The position numbers were made by a program, and so were the translations under genes. Of a stretch of DNA of 64,000 bases, positions 51,938 through 61,004 are shown piece by piece; the first letter of the stretch is position 1, and every line of letters begins with the position of its first letter. The DNA comes from CAYNRA01 sp046293395. Lineage in GTDB: Bacteria; Bacteroidota; Bacteroidia; Cytophagales; Spirosomataceae. Location: the NCBI GenBank assembly GCA_046293395.1, contig JBKBOU010000003.1, positions 62,001 to 126,000 of the forward strand, written 5' to 3'. Under the pieces are notes generated by a model, which saw only the letters and a program-made list of their open reading frames with translations, did not search any database and was not told the DNA's origin.

Positions 51938-53086
51938 ATGGCTAAAATACTTGTAATAGATGACGAAAAGAGCATCCGTGAGGCATTAAAAGACGTACTC
52001 GAATTTGAAGGGTACGAGGTTGATATGGCAATTGATGGACAGCAAGGTCTTGATATGCTCAATAAAAAAGCGTATCAAGTAGCTTTGTGCGACATTAAAA
52101 TGCCCAAAATGGACGGATTAGAACTATTACACAAAGCCAAAGAGGAAGGCGTTCAAGCTCAATTTGTCATGATTTCTGCGTTTGGTAATGTCGAAACAGC
52201 CGTTGAAGCTACAAAATTAGGTGCTTTTGACTTTTTGGTTAAACCGCCGGACTTAAATCGCTTGCTTATCACCGTTCGAAATGCCATTGAACGAACGCAG
52301 GCAAAACAAGTCATCAAAACACTCGAAAAGAAAGTCAATAAAGCGCACGAAATTGTTGGCGAATCGGAGGTTATCCAGAAGGTAAAAGAAAATATTACAC
52401 GTGTTGCTCCTACCGATGCACGCGTTTTAATTACAGGCTCGAATGGCAGTGGGAAAGAACTTGTTGCCAAGCAGATTCATCTGCAAAGTACACGGGCAAG
52501 CCAACCACTTATTGAAGTAAACTGTGCAGCTATCCCAGCAGAACTTATTGAAAGTGAGCTATTTGGACATGAAAAGGGAGCATTTACATCTGCCATGAAA
52601 CAACGAATTGGCAAATTTGAACAAGCCGATGGAGGAACTCTTTTTTTAGATGAAATCGGAGACATGAGTTTATCCGCGCAGGCTAAAGTGCTTAGGGCAT
52701 TGCAGGAAAAGAAAATTACGCGTGTAGGGGGCGACAAAGAAATAAAAGTCAATGTTCGCGTGATTGCCGCAACAAATAAAGACTTACAACAGGAAATCCA
52801 AGCAGGGAACTTCCGCGAAGATTTATACCATCGCTTGAACGTGATTCCTATTCAGGTTCCCTCTTTGGCGGAGAGAAAAGAGGATGTTCCGTTGCTTGTC
52901 GAACGCTTTTTTCAAGATTTTTCCATGGAATATGGAGGAACACGAACTATCTTGCCAGAAGCGTCTTTGTATTTACAAGAGCTTCCGTGGACGGGGAACG
53001 TCCGTGAACTTCGGAATGTAATAGAGCGCTTGTATATCATGTGTGGAAATGAAATCACCCTTGAAGATGTTAAAACCTATACTTAA
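51938..53086 (+). CDS. NtrC-type response regulator lacking the Fis DNA-binding domain
   Basis: A 382-residue protein. Residues 1-~120 are a receiver domain with acidic pair D8-D9, phosphoacceptor D52 (CDIKMPKMDG) and K102 (FLVKPPD). An AAA+ domain (~140-365) follows: Walker A ITGSNGSGKELVAK, FGHEKGAFTSA in place of the sigma-54-contacting GAFTGA, Walker B GGTLFLDEIGDM, and arginine-finger region FREDLYHRLNVIP. The chain stops after the AAA+ lid (NVRELRNVIERLYI ... EDVKTYT) with no helix-turn-helix. Short GAFTSA forms are, to my knowledge, widespread in Bacteroidota; their target is unclear. No histidine kinase is adjacent. Its stop overlaps nuoH by four bases. Confidence 0.88.
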   Translation: MAKILVIDDEKSIREALKDVLEFEGYEVDMAIDGQQGLDMLNKKAYQVALCDIKMPKMDGLELLHKAKEEGVQAQFVMISAFGNVETAVEATKLGAFDFLVKPPDLNRLLITVRNAIERTQAKQVIKTLEKKVNKAHEIVGESEVIQKVKENITRVAPTDARVLITGSNGSGKELVAKQIHLQSTRASQPLIEVNCAAIPAELIESELFGHEKGAFTSAMKQRIGKFEQADGGTLFLDEIGDMSLSAQAKVLRALQEKKITRVGGDKEIKVNVRVIAATNKDLQQEIQAGNFREDLYHRLNVIPIQVPSLAERKEDVPLLVERFFQDFSMEYGGTRTILPEASLYLQELPWTGNVRELRNVIERLYIMCGNEITLEDVKTYT

Positions 53087-54165
53087 CCGAGTAATTTCCA
53101 GACAGCTGAAATAAAAAATAGAAGAAGACCAATTGGTGTGAGGACTTTCCAGCAGAGGTACATCAATTGGTCAATGCGAAGTCTTGGAAAAGTCCAACGT
53201 ACCCACATTTGAACAAGAACCAAGAGATAGGCTTTGGTAAACAACCAAAAAGCACCCCAAATATCTGCTGAAAGAGTACCCATTTCTCCGCTTGTCCAAT
53301 CAGCTAATCGAACACCTCCCATGTTTGGTAGCGGTGTATTCCAACTTCCCAAAAACAAAATAGCCCCAACGAGCGAAACGAGCAGCATCATACCGTACTC
53401 GGATAAGAATACAATTGCCCACCGAAACCCAGAATATTCTGTATGAAAGCCAGCTATTAATTCAGATTCTGCTTCAGGAAGGTCAAAAGGAGCTCTGTTT
53501 GCCTCTGCAAGAGACGAGATGAAATAAATGATAAATGCGATACTCAAAAATGGATTTCGGAGAATATTCCAAGTAGTGATTCCACCTATGTCTGTTGTCT
53601 CGATGCCTAGAAATCGGAGTCCAAAAAGGTAATTTGTTTGAGAAGAGTGAACACCTTGTTGTAAACTAATTTCTTGTAAATCAAGAGATTGCGATAAAAC
53701 AACGACGCATAAAACACTTAAACCAAGAGGAACTTCGTACGAAATAATCTGTGCAACAGAGCGCATAGCACCAAGCAAAGAGTATTTATTATTTGAAGCC
53801 CAACCTGCGAGTAAAATTCCAAAAATATCGAGTGAAACTATGGCTAACAGTAAATATACGCCCGTTTGAGTAGCTGACCCTTGCAAGCCCGATGAAATAG
53901 GAATCACAGAAAACCCAGCAAAAACGGCAGCAAAAATAATAGCTGGAGCTATTTTAAAGAGTGTTTTTTGAGCAGCTGTTGGAACAATATCTTCCTTTTG
54001 GAACAACTTTATTAGGTCAGCAAATAATTGCAATAATCCCCATTTTCCAACTTCCATTGGGCCAAGTCTGTCTTGCATAAACCCAGCGATTTTCCGCTCG
54101 ATATACACGCTAACAATCACATTTGCACCAATTACAGCCAAGAAAATGAGGAGTGGAATAAACAT
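53083..54165 (-). CDS. nuoH: NADH-quinone oxidoreductase subunit H
   Basis: A 360-residue, eight-helix membrane protein. Conserved blocks are VYIERKIAGFMQDRLGPMEV, LQLFADLIKLFQKEDIVPT, GWASNNKYSLLGAMRSVAQI, SYEVPLGLSVL, EANRAPFDLPEAESELIAGF and RWTFPRLRIDQLM. NuoH forms part of the quinone-binding chamber of complex I. Normally it lies inside the nuo operon; here it is alone, 51 bases after asnS and convergent with the NtrC-like gene. The remaining nuo genes must lie elsewhere. Confidence 0.96.
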   Translation of the reverse strand: MFIPLLIFLAVIGANVIVSVYIERKIAGFMQDRLGPMEVGKWGLLQLFADLIKLFQKEDIVPTAAQKTLFKIAPAIIFAAVFAGFSVIPISSGLQGSATQTGVYLLLAIVSLDIFGILLAGWASNNKYSLLGAMRSVAQIISYEVPLGLSVLCVVVLSQSLDLQEISLQQGVHSSQTNYLFGLRFLGIETTDIGGITTWNILRNPFLSIAFIIYFISSLAEANRAPFDLPEAESELIAGFHTEYSGFRWAIVFLSEYGMMLLVSLVGAILFLGSWNTPLPNMGGVRLADWTSGEMGTLSADIWGAFWLFTKAYLLVLVQMWVRWTFPRLRIDQLMYLCWKVLTPIGLLLFFISAVWKLLG

Positions 54166-54179
54166 ATTTCTATAAAATA

Positions 54180-54203
54180 GGCTGAGGTTTTTATGCCTCA
54201 GCC
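54180..54203. terminator. Hairpin between asnS and nuoH
   Basis: GGCTGAGG (54180-54187) pairs with CCTCAGCC (54196-54203) across an eight-base loop in the 51-base gap between the asnS stop and the nuoH start. On the minus strand it is followed by a short T/A tract, so it may partly terminate asnS transcription or tune nuoH expression. Confidence 0.6.
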
Positions 54204-54216
54204 ATTAGATAATCAA

Positions 54217-55644
54217 TTAAAAATCAGCATTTTGTGGAGTACGTGGGAAAGGAATCACGTCTCTGATATTCGTCATGCCTGTCACGAAAAGGACAAGACG
54301 CTCAAAACCTAGACCAAAGCCTGAATGCGGGGCTGTTCCAAACTTTCTCGTCTCCAAATACCACCAAATATTTTCTGGGTCGATACCTACTTCTTGGATA
54401 CGATTCATCAATTTTTCGAGGTTATCTTCTCTCTGCGAGCCTCCAATAATTTCACCAATTCCGGGGAACAAGACATCCATTGCCCGCACCGTTTTGCCAT
54501 CTTCGTCTTGTTTCATGTAAAAAGCTTTGATGGCTTTAGGGTAGTTGGTCAAAATCACAGGTTTTTTGAAGTGTTTCTCCACCAAATAACGTTCATGTTC
54601 TGATTGTAAGTCAATTCCCCACTCGACAGGATATTGGAATTGTCCCTTTTTGTGCGGTTTTGAGTCCAAAAGAATACGAATTGCTTCTGTATATGTCAAT
54701 CGTTCGTATTGATTGTCCACGACAAACGCTAGTTTATCCCGGAGAGTCATTTCGCTACGCTCCGCCTGCGGTTTGTTTTTTTCTTCTTCAAGAAGACGAT
54801 TTTCAAGAAAGGCAAGGTCATCTTTGCAATTTTTGAGGGCGTAGTCAATGACATATTTGGTAAATTCTTCTGCCAAATTCATGTTATCTTCTAGCTCATA
54901 GAAAGCCATTTCAGGCTCAATCATCCAGAACTCCGCAAGGTGACGTGTTGTGTTTGAATTTTCTGCACGGAAAGTCGGACCAAACGTATAAATTTTGGAT
55001 AGTGCCAACGCACCGAGTTCGCCTTCTAGCTGCCCAGAGACAGTCAGAGAAGTTTGGCGACCAAAGAAATCTTGTTTGTAATCAATAGACCCGTCTTCAG
55101 CAAGAGGTGCTTTATTGGCGTCAAAAGTTGTTACATGAAACATTTCACCGGCACCTTCTGCATCGGATGCCGTGATAATCGGCGTATGAAGGTTGAAGAA
55201 ACCTCTTTCATGAAAAAACTGATGTACTGCAAATGCAAGACTGTGACGAATACGAAAAACGGCACCAAATGTATTGGTTCTGAAGCGCAAATGGGCTTTT
55301 TCACGTAGAAACTCCAAGCTATGCTTTTTAGGCTGCATGGGATACGTTTCGTCGGCAGTACCGTAAATATGTACGGAGTCCACGAGTACTTCTACTGCCT
55401 GTCCAGAACCTGTAGAAGCAACCAATTGACCTGTTACGGCGACACAAGCACCTGTTGTCATTTTTTTAAGTGTATTTTCATCTACTTTTTCACCTTCAAC
55501 AACTGCTTGAATTGTATGAAGCGTAGAGCCGTCATTTAATGCAATGAATGAAATGGTTGCTTGGCCTCGTTTGGTACGTACCCAGCCTTTAACTGTAACC
55601 GTTTGGTTTTTCGGTTCTTGCTGTAAAAGTTCTTTGATTTGCAT
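54217..55644 (-). CDS. asnS: Asparaginyl-tRNA synthetase
   Basis: A 475-residue class IIb synthetase. It has the N-terminal OB-fold anticodon-binding domain (VTVKGWVRTKRGQATISFIA), motif 2 region (FGPTFRAENSNTTRHLAEFW MIEPE split across the loop) and motif 3 GFGLGFERLVLFVTGM with RDVIPFPRTP. The asparagine-specific features fit better than aspartyl enzymes by length and the AENSNTTRHLAEFWMIEPE context. It charges tRNA-Asn. nuoH follows after a hairpin. Confidence 0.95.
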   Translation of the reverse strand: MQIKELLQQEPKNQTVTVKGWVRTKRGQATISFIALNDGSTLHTIQAVVEGEKVDENTLKKMTTGACVAVTGQLVASTGSGQAVEVLVDSVHIYGTADETYPMQPKKHSLEFLREKAHLRFRTNTFGAVFRIRHSLAFAVHQFFHERGFFNLHTPIITASDAEGAGEMFHVTTFDANKAPLAEDGSIDYKQDFFGRQTSLTVSGQLEGELGALALSKIYTFGPTFRAENSNTTRHLAEFWMIEPEMAFYELEDNMNLAEEFTKYVIDYALKNCKDDLAFLENRLLEEEKNKPQAERSEMTLRDKLAFVVDNQYERLTYTEAIRILLDSKPHKKGQFQYPVEWGIDLQSEHERYLVEKHFKKPVILTNYPKAIKAFYMKQDEDGKTVRAMDVLFPGIGEIIGGSQREDNLEKLMNRIQEVGIDPENIWWYLETRKFGTAPHSGFGLGFERLVLFVTGMTNIRDVIPFPRTPQNADF

Positions 55645-55787
55645 GATTCTATGCGTTTTGTGCGATTTTGACTTCTTTAGAAACGGCTTGAGTTCATCTT
55701 GTTCTGATTAAACTGCAACTCAAACGTCTTCTTAGAGAAGGGGGAACAAAAATAGGTATTTTGTCACTTTTTTTTGAACATTTCATC

Positions 55788-56246
55788 TTAATTGTATAAA
55801 TAGACATACAGATTAAGCGAACTGGCAATTAAAAGCCAAACAAAATAAGGCAAGATAAAGAGAGATTTCCAGCGGAGAACGGGCATAAATCGGAAAAGAA
55901 AAAAGGCGACTAATGCGGTTAATAAGGAGATAAGAACAAAACCCAAGAGTACTTGGTGTGCATAGAAAAAGGTAGGATTCCAGGCGACATTTAGAACCCA
56001 TTGCACAGCATACAGCAAAATGAGATTCGATTTCGACGAGGATTTTTCCCATAGAAAAGCCATGAAGAAAGAGAAAGCAATCATAATCGTTGTCCAGGCA
56101 GCTCCAAAAACCCAACCTGGCGGCGTCCAAGGTGCTTTTGCCAAAGATTGGTACCAGTCAGAAGGTACGCCCTGCCCCGTAAAAAGTCCACCGATACCAA
56201 GCGCAGCAAAATTAAGTACAAAGAAAATAAGTAATCGTGTTAACAT
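55788..56246 (-). CDS. TspO/MBR family membrane protein
   Basis: A 152-residue five-helix protein when started at ATG 56246 (MLTRLLIFFVLNFAALGIGG); the long upstream extension to 56585 has no protein-like features. TspO signatures are WYQSLAKAPWTPPGWVFGAA, the LLYAVQWVLNVAWNPTFFYA block and ASSLNLYVYLYN at the end. TspO proteins bind tetrapyrroles and cholesterol-like ligands; the bacterial role is in stress or porphyrin regulation. It is divergent from the glycerophosphodiesterase gene. Confidence 0.92.
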   Translation of the reverse strand: MLTRLLIFFVLNFAALGIGGLFTGQGVPSDWYQSLAKAPWTPPGWVFGAAWTTIMIAFSFFMAFLWEKSSSKSNLILLYAVQWVLNVAWNPTFFYAHQVLLGFVLISLLTALVAFFLFRFMPVLRWKSLFILPYFVWLLIASSLNLYVYLYN

Positions 56247-56400
56247 GATACATTCTTGTAAATTTGAGTAATCTATCTTATTTATCAATCCGTAGAAACG
56301 TACTGAACAGCTAAAGTACGCAAAGGAAATAGAACGCAAGAAATATGTCGGATACAATTCAAGCAAAAAAATTAACTTTACCTTTAAAATAGGAATACCG

Positions 56401-57351
56401 ATGCACACGAAAAGAACTAAAATACCCCAATCCCATCTATTTTTACCCAAAAGTAGTTGTCTCCATTTTCTATTCTTTTCTCTTTTTTTTACCCAAATAG
56501 CGATGGCACAATTTACTACATTTGACTTACAAGGACACCGAGGATGTCGTGGTTTACGACCAGAGAATACTTTACCTGCCTTCATTCATGCCTTGGATTT
56601 GGGCGTTCATACCTTGGAATTAGACGTCGTTATTACCAAAGACAAACAAGTACTTGTCTCACACGAGGCGTATTTCAATCCATTGATAACTACTTTACCG
56701 AATGGTTCTCCCGCAACAAATACAGATAAAGGGAATGTATATTCGCTAAATTATGCTGAAATTGCGCCATACGATATGGGACTCCGTGGGCATCCGTTGT
56801 TTCCAGAACAACAAAAAATGGCGGCAAAAAAACCATTATTAAAAGAAGTCTTTCAGGAAGTAGAAGCCTACATTACCCAAAAATCTTTGCCTCTTTGTAA
56901 CTACAATATTGAAATAAAGAGTGAACCGGCAGGTTACCTGATTTACCAACCAGAAGTAGCTGAGTTCTGTGAATTAGTGAAAGACGTTTTGGTAGAATCT
57001 GGAATTTCAACAGAGCGATTTACTATCCAAAGCTTTGATGCGCAAGTGCTTCAATTTTGGTTTAAAAAAAGAGAGTTGGGTGTATTTCCTAAAGTCAAAT
57101 TGGCTTGGTTGATTGAACCTGAAGCAGAGAACGGTATCGAAGAAAACATAGCACTTTTGGGATTTTTACCTGATATTTGGAGTCCTTATTTCAAACAAGT
57201 AACGCCGGAGCGTATTCAAGTGTTACACACAAAAAATATATTGGTTATTCCTTGGACAGTCAACGAACGCAGTGACATGCTGAAACTCAAGGAGATGGGT
57301 TGTGATGGCCTCATTACAGATTATCCGGACCGAGCAAAGAACATGAAATAG
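56401..57351 (+). CDS. Exported glycerophosphodiester phosphodiesterase
   Basis: A 316-residue GDPD-family protein. After a long charged N-region, a hydrophobic segment (FLFFSLFFTQIAMA) acts as signal peptide. The catalytic core has QGHRGCRGLRPENTLPAF (active-site His and Arg), LELDVVITKDKQVLVSHE (Glu-Asp metal ligands and second His) and YNIEIKSEP, then IPWTVNERSDMLKLKEMG CDGLITDYPD at the end. It hydrolyses glycerophosphodiesters to glycerol 3-phosphate and an alcohol in the periplasm. The GH3-family gene begins 46 bases downstream, possibly in the same unit. Confidence 0.9.
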   Translation: MHTKRTKIPQSHLFLPKSSCLHFLFFSLFFTQIAMAQFTTFDLQGHRGCRGLRPENTLPAFIHALDLGVHTLELDVVITKDKQVLVSHEAYFNPLITTLPNGSPATNTDKGNVYSLNYAEIAPYDMGLRGHPLFPEQQKMAAKKPLLKEVFQEVEAYITQKSLPLCNYNIEIKSEPAGYLIYQPEVAEFCELVKDVLVESGISTERFTIQSFDAQVLQFWFKKRELGVFPKVKLAWLIEPEAENGIEENIALLGFLPDIWSPYFKQVTPERIQVLHTKNILVIPWTVNERSDMLKLKEMGCDGLITDYPDRAKNMK

Positions 57352-57397
57352 CAAAAAAATACTTAATTTTAACCATTTAATTAACTATACCAAATCT

Positions 57398-58915
57398 GTG
57401 GGTCTATTAAACGAAGTACTTAGCTTCTTCATGAAGCGTAGGATTGAACGAATTGAACATTTTCGTGCATACCCTATTGAAACCCAACAAGAAGTCTTTA
57501 CAGAACTCATCGGAGCGGCAAAAGGTACTGAATGGGGAAAAAAATACGATTATTCCTCTATAAAAACCATTGCAGACTACCAAGACCGTGTCCCGGTTTC
57601 TTCTTACGAAGATTTCTTCCCTTATATTGAACGCAATCTACGCGGAGAACAAAATATTCTATGGCCTTCGGATATCAACTGGTTTTCTAAATCATCTGGA
57701 ACAACCAATGCACGAAGTAAATATCTCCCTGTTTCAAGTGAATCACTGGAAAAAAGTCACTTTAGAGGTGGAAAAGACATCATGACTTTGATGTTGGAAA
57801 ACAAACCCGACTCCAAATTATACGATGGCAAAGCTCTATCTATTGGCGGCGCACTTCACCCGAATCCATACAATACGACCACATTTGTAGGCGATGTTTC
57901 CGCTGTCATTACTAAAAATTTACCTACTTGGGCTGATTATATCCGAACGCCTTCTATGGAAATCGCGCTTCTCGATAATTGGGAAGAAAAAATGGAGAGA
58001 ATGATTGAAACCTGTTCACAAGAAAACGTCACAAGTATTTTGGGCGTACCTACCTGGACAGTCGTTCTTCTTGAAAACATCATGGAGCGAACAGGGGCAA
58101 AAAATATGCTGGAAGTTTGGCCAAATTTTGAATTTTTCATCCACGGCGCTGTCAATTTTCAGCCGTACCGCCAACTTTTTGCTGAAAGATTATTTCCATC
58201 TAGCCAAGTAAATTACTTAGAGACGTACAACGCGTCTGAAGGTTTTTTTGGTGTTCAAGATGACTTAGCAAAAGTCGGGGAAATGCTTCTCATGCTTGAC
58301 TACGGTATTTTTTATGAATTTATCCCCATGGATTCCAACAACAATGAATTACCTGTTGTTCTTACGCTTGACCAAGTAAAATTAGATACCAATTACGCGC
58401 TGCTTATTTCAACCAATGCGGGTTTGTGGCGCTATCGCATTGGAGATACCATCAAATTTACGTCGCTATACCCGTTCCGAATTAAAGTTAGCGGCCGAAC
58501 CAAGCATTTCATCAATGCCTTTGGTGAGGAAGTCATCATTGAAAACGCGGAAGCTGCCATCACGGCTGCGTCACAAGTTACAGGAGCGATTATCTCAGAC
58601 TATACTGCTGGTCCTGTCTATATGGAAAACAACCAAAAAGGTCGCCACGAATGGATTATTGAGTGCCGCGTGGCCCCATCAAGTGAAGCAGAATTTATTC
58701 ATACATTAGACCAAACTCTCCGCGAAGTAAATTCGGATTACGATGCCAAACGATTCAAAGACATGGCGCTTTTGCCTCCGCTTGTTCATTTTGTACCTAC
58801 TGGGACTTTCTACAATTGGATGCAAAAACGAGGTAAATTGGGCGGACAGCACAAAGTACCTCGTTTGACAAACTCGCGTGAATATGTAGAACAATTACTT
58901 GAATTGATTGAATAA
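57398..58915 (+). CDS. GH3 auxin-responsive-promoter family protein (acyl-adenylase-like)
   Basis: A 505-residue protein of the GH3/JAR fold. It starts at GTG 57398 (MGLLNEVLSFFMKRRIERIE). Recognisable parts are FSKSSGTTNARSKYLPVS (ATP loop), LPTWADYIRTPS, VNYLETYNASEGFFGVQDD, LWRYRIGDTIKFTSLYPFRI and GRTKHFINAFGEEVIIENAE. Plant GH3 enzymes adenylate and conjugate carboxylic acids to amino acids; bacterial members are common in Bacteroidota with unknown substrates. Length is usual for the bacterial group. Confidence 0.85.
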   Translation: MGLLNEVLSFFMKRRIERIEHFRAYPIETQQEVFTELIGAAKGTEWGKKYDYSSIKTIADYQDRVPVSSYEDFFPYIERNLRGEQNILWPSDINWFSKSSGTTNARSKYLPVSSESLEKSHFRGGKDIMTLMLENKPDSKLYDGKALSIGGALHPNPYNTTTFVGDVSAVITKNLPTWADYIRTPSMEIALLDNWEEKMERMIETCSQENVTSILGVPTWTVVLLENIMERTGAKNMLEVWPNFEFFIHGAVNFQPYRQLFAERLFPSSQVNYLETYNASEGFFGVQDDLAKVGEMLLMLDYGIFYEFIPMDSNNNELPVVLTLDQVKLDTNYALLISTNAGLWRYRIGDTIKFTSLYPFRIKVSGRTKHFINAFGEEVIIENAEAAITAASQVTGAIISDYTAGPVYMENNQKGRHEWIIECRVAPSSEAEFIHTLDQTLREVNSDYDAKRFKDMALLPPLVHFVPTGTFYNWMQKRGKLGGQHKVPRLTNSREYVEQLLELIE

Positions 58916-58936
58916 ATCAATTCAAGTAATGATACA

Positions 58937-59947
58937 TCAAGGTTTTTCCTCGTAAAGAACTTGCAACACAGTTTGCCCGACAGCCTTCAATGTATTTTTA
59001 TCAATGACTTCGATACTATCACCGTGCGTATGGTGTTGGTCAAAGAACGTTTTATCATTCTTCCGTAAATCAATAATATCAATCATCGGGATTTTAGCAT
59101 TCCGAATGACGGGTACGTGGTCATCTACAATACCGCCGCCCTCTTCTAAGATAAAGTAGTTTCCAAATCCAAGTTTTTGTGCTGTTCCCCATACTTGATT
59201 GACAATCGAGGGTGCAACCTGCATAGACTCTGAGTCGTATCTGAACGTCGCATTTTTATCTCCCACCATATCGAGTAAAATGCCAAAATAGGCAGAATAA
59301 TTTGCCTTGTGTAGATTTTTAGACCAATAATCTGACCCCAAGCAATAGCCTCCATATTCGTTGATAGGCGCTCCCGTATAATCATTTGGCGCTCCCCAGT
59401 CTTCGGCATCAAAAAGAATAATATCTATGCCTACATTTGGTTTTTGGCTTGAAGAATGAATCAGACGAGCAATTTCTAATAAAACACCAACCCCACTTGC
59501 ACCGTCGTTGGCGCCGTCAATGGCTTCTTTCATACGAGAGACATCTTTGTCGGCTATCGGGCGACTGTCCCAGTGTGCAGCTAAAAGAATACGTTTTGAT
59601 GCGTTTGGATTAAAACTTGCGATGATATTTCGTCCTTTCAAAACAACTCCGTCATACGTCACAGCCGAAAAACGTTGCTCGGTCGTCACCCAACCGAAAG
59701 AATTAAACTGTTGAACGAACCAATCACCGGCTCGTTTGTGTGCGGGAGAATTAGGAACACGAGGACCGAATTTCACTTGTTCAGCAACAAAATAATACGC
59801 AGAATCTGCATTAAAAACGGGTGCTTGAATGCTTACTTTCGGTTCTTCCGTAGTAGCAGTTTCAGACGTTGACTCTGAGCCAGATTGGCAACCGACGAAA
59901 AGAACCGTGAGTATAAAATAGACGTATAGGAATGTTTTATTTTTCAT
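58937..59947 (-). CDS. M28 family zinc peptidase, predicted lipoprotein
   Basis: A 336-residue protein with a lipoprotein signal (LTVLFVGC, Cys20). Zinc-peptidase motifs are LLAAHWDSRPIADKD, GANDGASGVGVLLEIARL, IILFDAEDWGAPND, LLDMVGDKNATF and FFDQHHTHGDSIEVID. The pattern resembles bacterial glutaminyl-cyclase-like M28 members as well as aminopeptidases, so cyclase versus peptidase activity cannot be decided by eye. It probably works at the outer side of the inner or outer membrane. Its promoter is at 59968-59999. Confidence 0.85.
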   Translation of the reverse strand: MKNKTFLYVYFILTVLFVGCQSGSESTSETATTEEPKVSIQAPVFNADSAYYFVAEQVKFGPRVPNSPAHKRAGDWFVQQFNSFGWVTTEQRFSAVTYDGVVLKGRNIIASFNPNASKRILLAAHWDSRPIADKDVSRMKEAIDGANDGASGVGVLLEIARLIHSSSQKPNVGIDIILFDAEDWGAPNDYTGAPINEYGGYCLGSDYWSKNLHKANYSAYFGILLDMVGDKNATFRYDSESMQVAPSIVNQVWGTAQKLGFGNYFILEEGGGIVDDHVPVIRNAKIPMIDIIDLRKNDKTFFDQHHTHGDSIEVIDKNTLKAVGQTVLQVLYEEKP

Positions 59948-59967
59948 ATATTTTGATTGTATTTAAA

Positions 59968-59999
59968 CAAAAGTACAGTGATTTAATGCGTTGTTCCAA
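59968..59999 (-). promoter_or_regulatory. Promoter of the M28 peptidase gene
   Basis: On the minus strand TTG (59997-59999) precedes TACTTTTG (59968-59975) by 21 bases, close to the Bacteroidota housekeeping promoter. The leader is about 15-20 bases. Confidence 0.6.
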
Positions 60000-60107
60000 T
60001 TATTTTACGCGAAAAAAGACTATTTTTAACCATTGAATGACTATCGTATTGCATACAAAACCATTCGAATTGTCCCGATTTCATTAGTAGAAACTTAAAT
60101 TAACATG

Positions 60108-60115
60108 TATTTTTG
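60108..60115 (+). promoter_or_regulatory. -7 promoter element for the amidase gene
   Basis: TATTTTTG matches TAnnTTTG, 19 bases upstream of the first ATG (60135) and 34 bases upstream of the second (60150). No -33 TTG is clear. Confidence 0.5.
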
Positions 60116-60134
60116 GGTTCCGATTTAACTCAAA

Positions 60135-61004
60135 ATGCTTTCTGAATCTATGCAAAAAAAGACCCTTCTTTATCATCTGATGGGTGCTTCTTTCTTTTTA
60201 AGCACACTCCTTACTGTAGCCCAAAAGCCAACAATCAGCCAAGGGCCGCAAACAAAAAAAATCAAAGGTTTTTCGTATTCTATTTTTGGTAAAAAGTACG
60301 CAGCCACGCCCTTATTAGACAAGAAATTAAAAGGCCATGTCTATTATCTTGTCTCTGGACACGGCGGCCCAGACCCCGGCGCAATGAGTAAAATAGAACA
60401 AGGTTGGCTCTGCGAAGACGAATATGCTTACGATATTACGTTACGTCTCGCCCGAAATTTACTCTCACATGGGGCAAAAGTATATATCATTGTTCGGGAT
60501 GAAAATGACGGTATTCGAGATGCCGGGTATCTCAAACAAGATAAAGATGAAGTTGTTTGGGGCGACAAAGACATACCCCTGAATCAAAAAGAACGTCTGA
60601 AACAACGTACACAAATCATCAATGAATTATTTGCTGAAAATGTAACTAGAGGATATAAAATCCAAAGAGCGATTGAAATTCACATTGATTCACGCTATAC
60701 GGGTCAAAAAGTTGACCTCTTTTTTTACCATTCCAAAGACAGCAAAATAGGACAAGAACTCGCCACAACTATGCAAAAGACGGTGAAACGAAAATACGAC
60801 GAATTTCAAAAAAATCGAGGTTATACCGGCACTGTTTCTCCCCGCGATTTGTGGATGATTCGTGAAACTAAACCGCCTATGGTATATATTGAAGTAGGCA
60901 ATATTACGAATACATTCGACCAAAAAAGACTACTCATTCCAAACAATAGACAAGCAATGGCAAACTGGCTTGCGCTTGGTATTTTAGAACATACCCAAAA
61001 ATGA
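60135..61004 (+). CDS. N-acetylmuramoyl-L-alanine amidase-like protein (Amidase_3)
   Basis: A 289-residue exported protein; ATG 60150 (MQKKTLLYHLMGASFFLSTL) may be the true start, giving a cleaner signal peptide. Zinc-amidase positions are visible as YYLVSGHGGPDPGAM (first His), LCEDEYAYDITLRLA (Glu), AIEIHIDSRY (second His) and VYIEVGNITN (late catalytic Glu). The spacing fits Amidase_3, but insertions around residues 130-170 and weak matches in the middle make the exact substrate uncertain. It should cleave peptidoglycan amide bonds in the periplasm. The YchJ-like gene overlaps its stop by four bases. Confidence 0.8.
   Translation: MLSESMQKKTLLYHLMGASFFLSTLLTVAQKPTISQGPQTKKIKGFSYSIFGKKYAATPLLDKKLKGHVYYLVSGHGGPDPGAMSKIEQGWLCEDEYAYDITLRLARNLLSHGAKVYIIVRDENDGIRDAGYLKQDKDEVVWGDKDIPLNQKERLKQRTQIINELFAENVTRGYKIQRAIEIHIDSRYTGQKVDLFFYHSKDSKIGQELATTMQKTVKRKYDEFQKNRGYTGTVSPRDLWMIRETKPPMVYIEVGNITNTFDQKRLLIPNNRQAMANWLALGILEHTQK

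Noticed and set aside
56247..56585. 113-residue extension of the TspO protein
   Set aside because: It runs antisense through the start of the glycerophosphodiesterase gene and adds nothing family-like; the ATG at 56246 is the typical TspO start.
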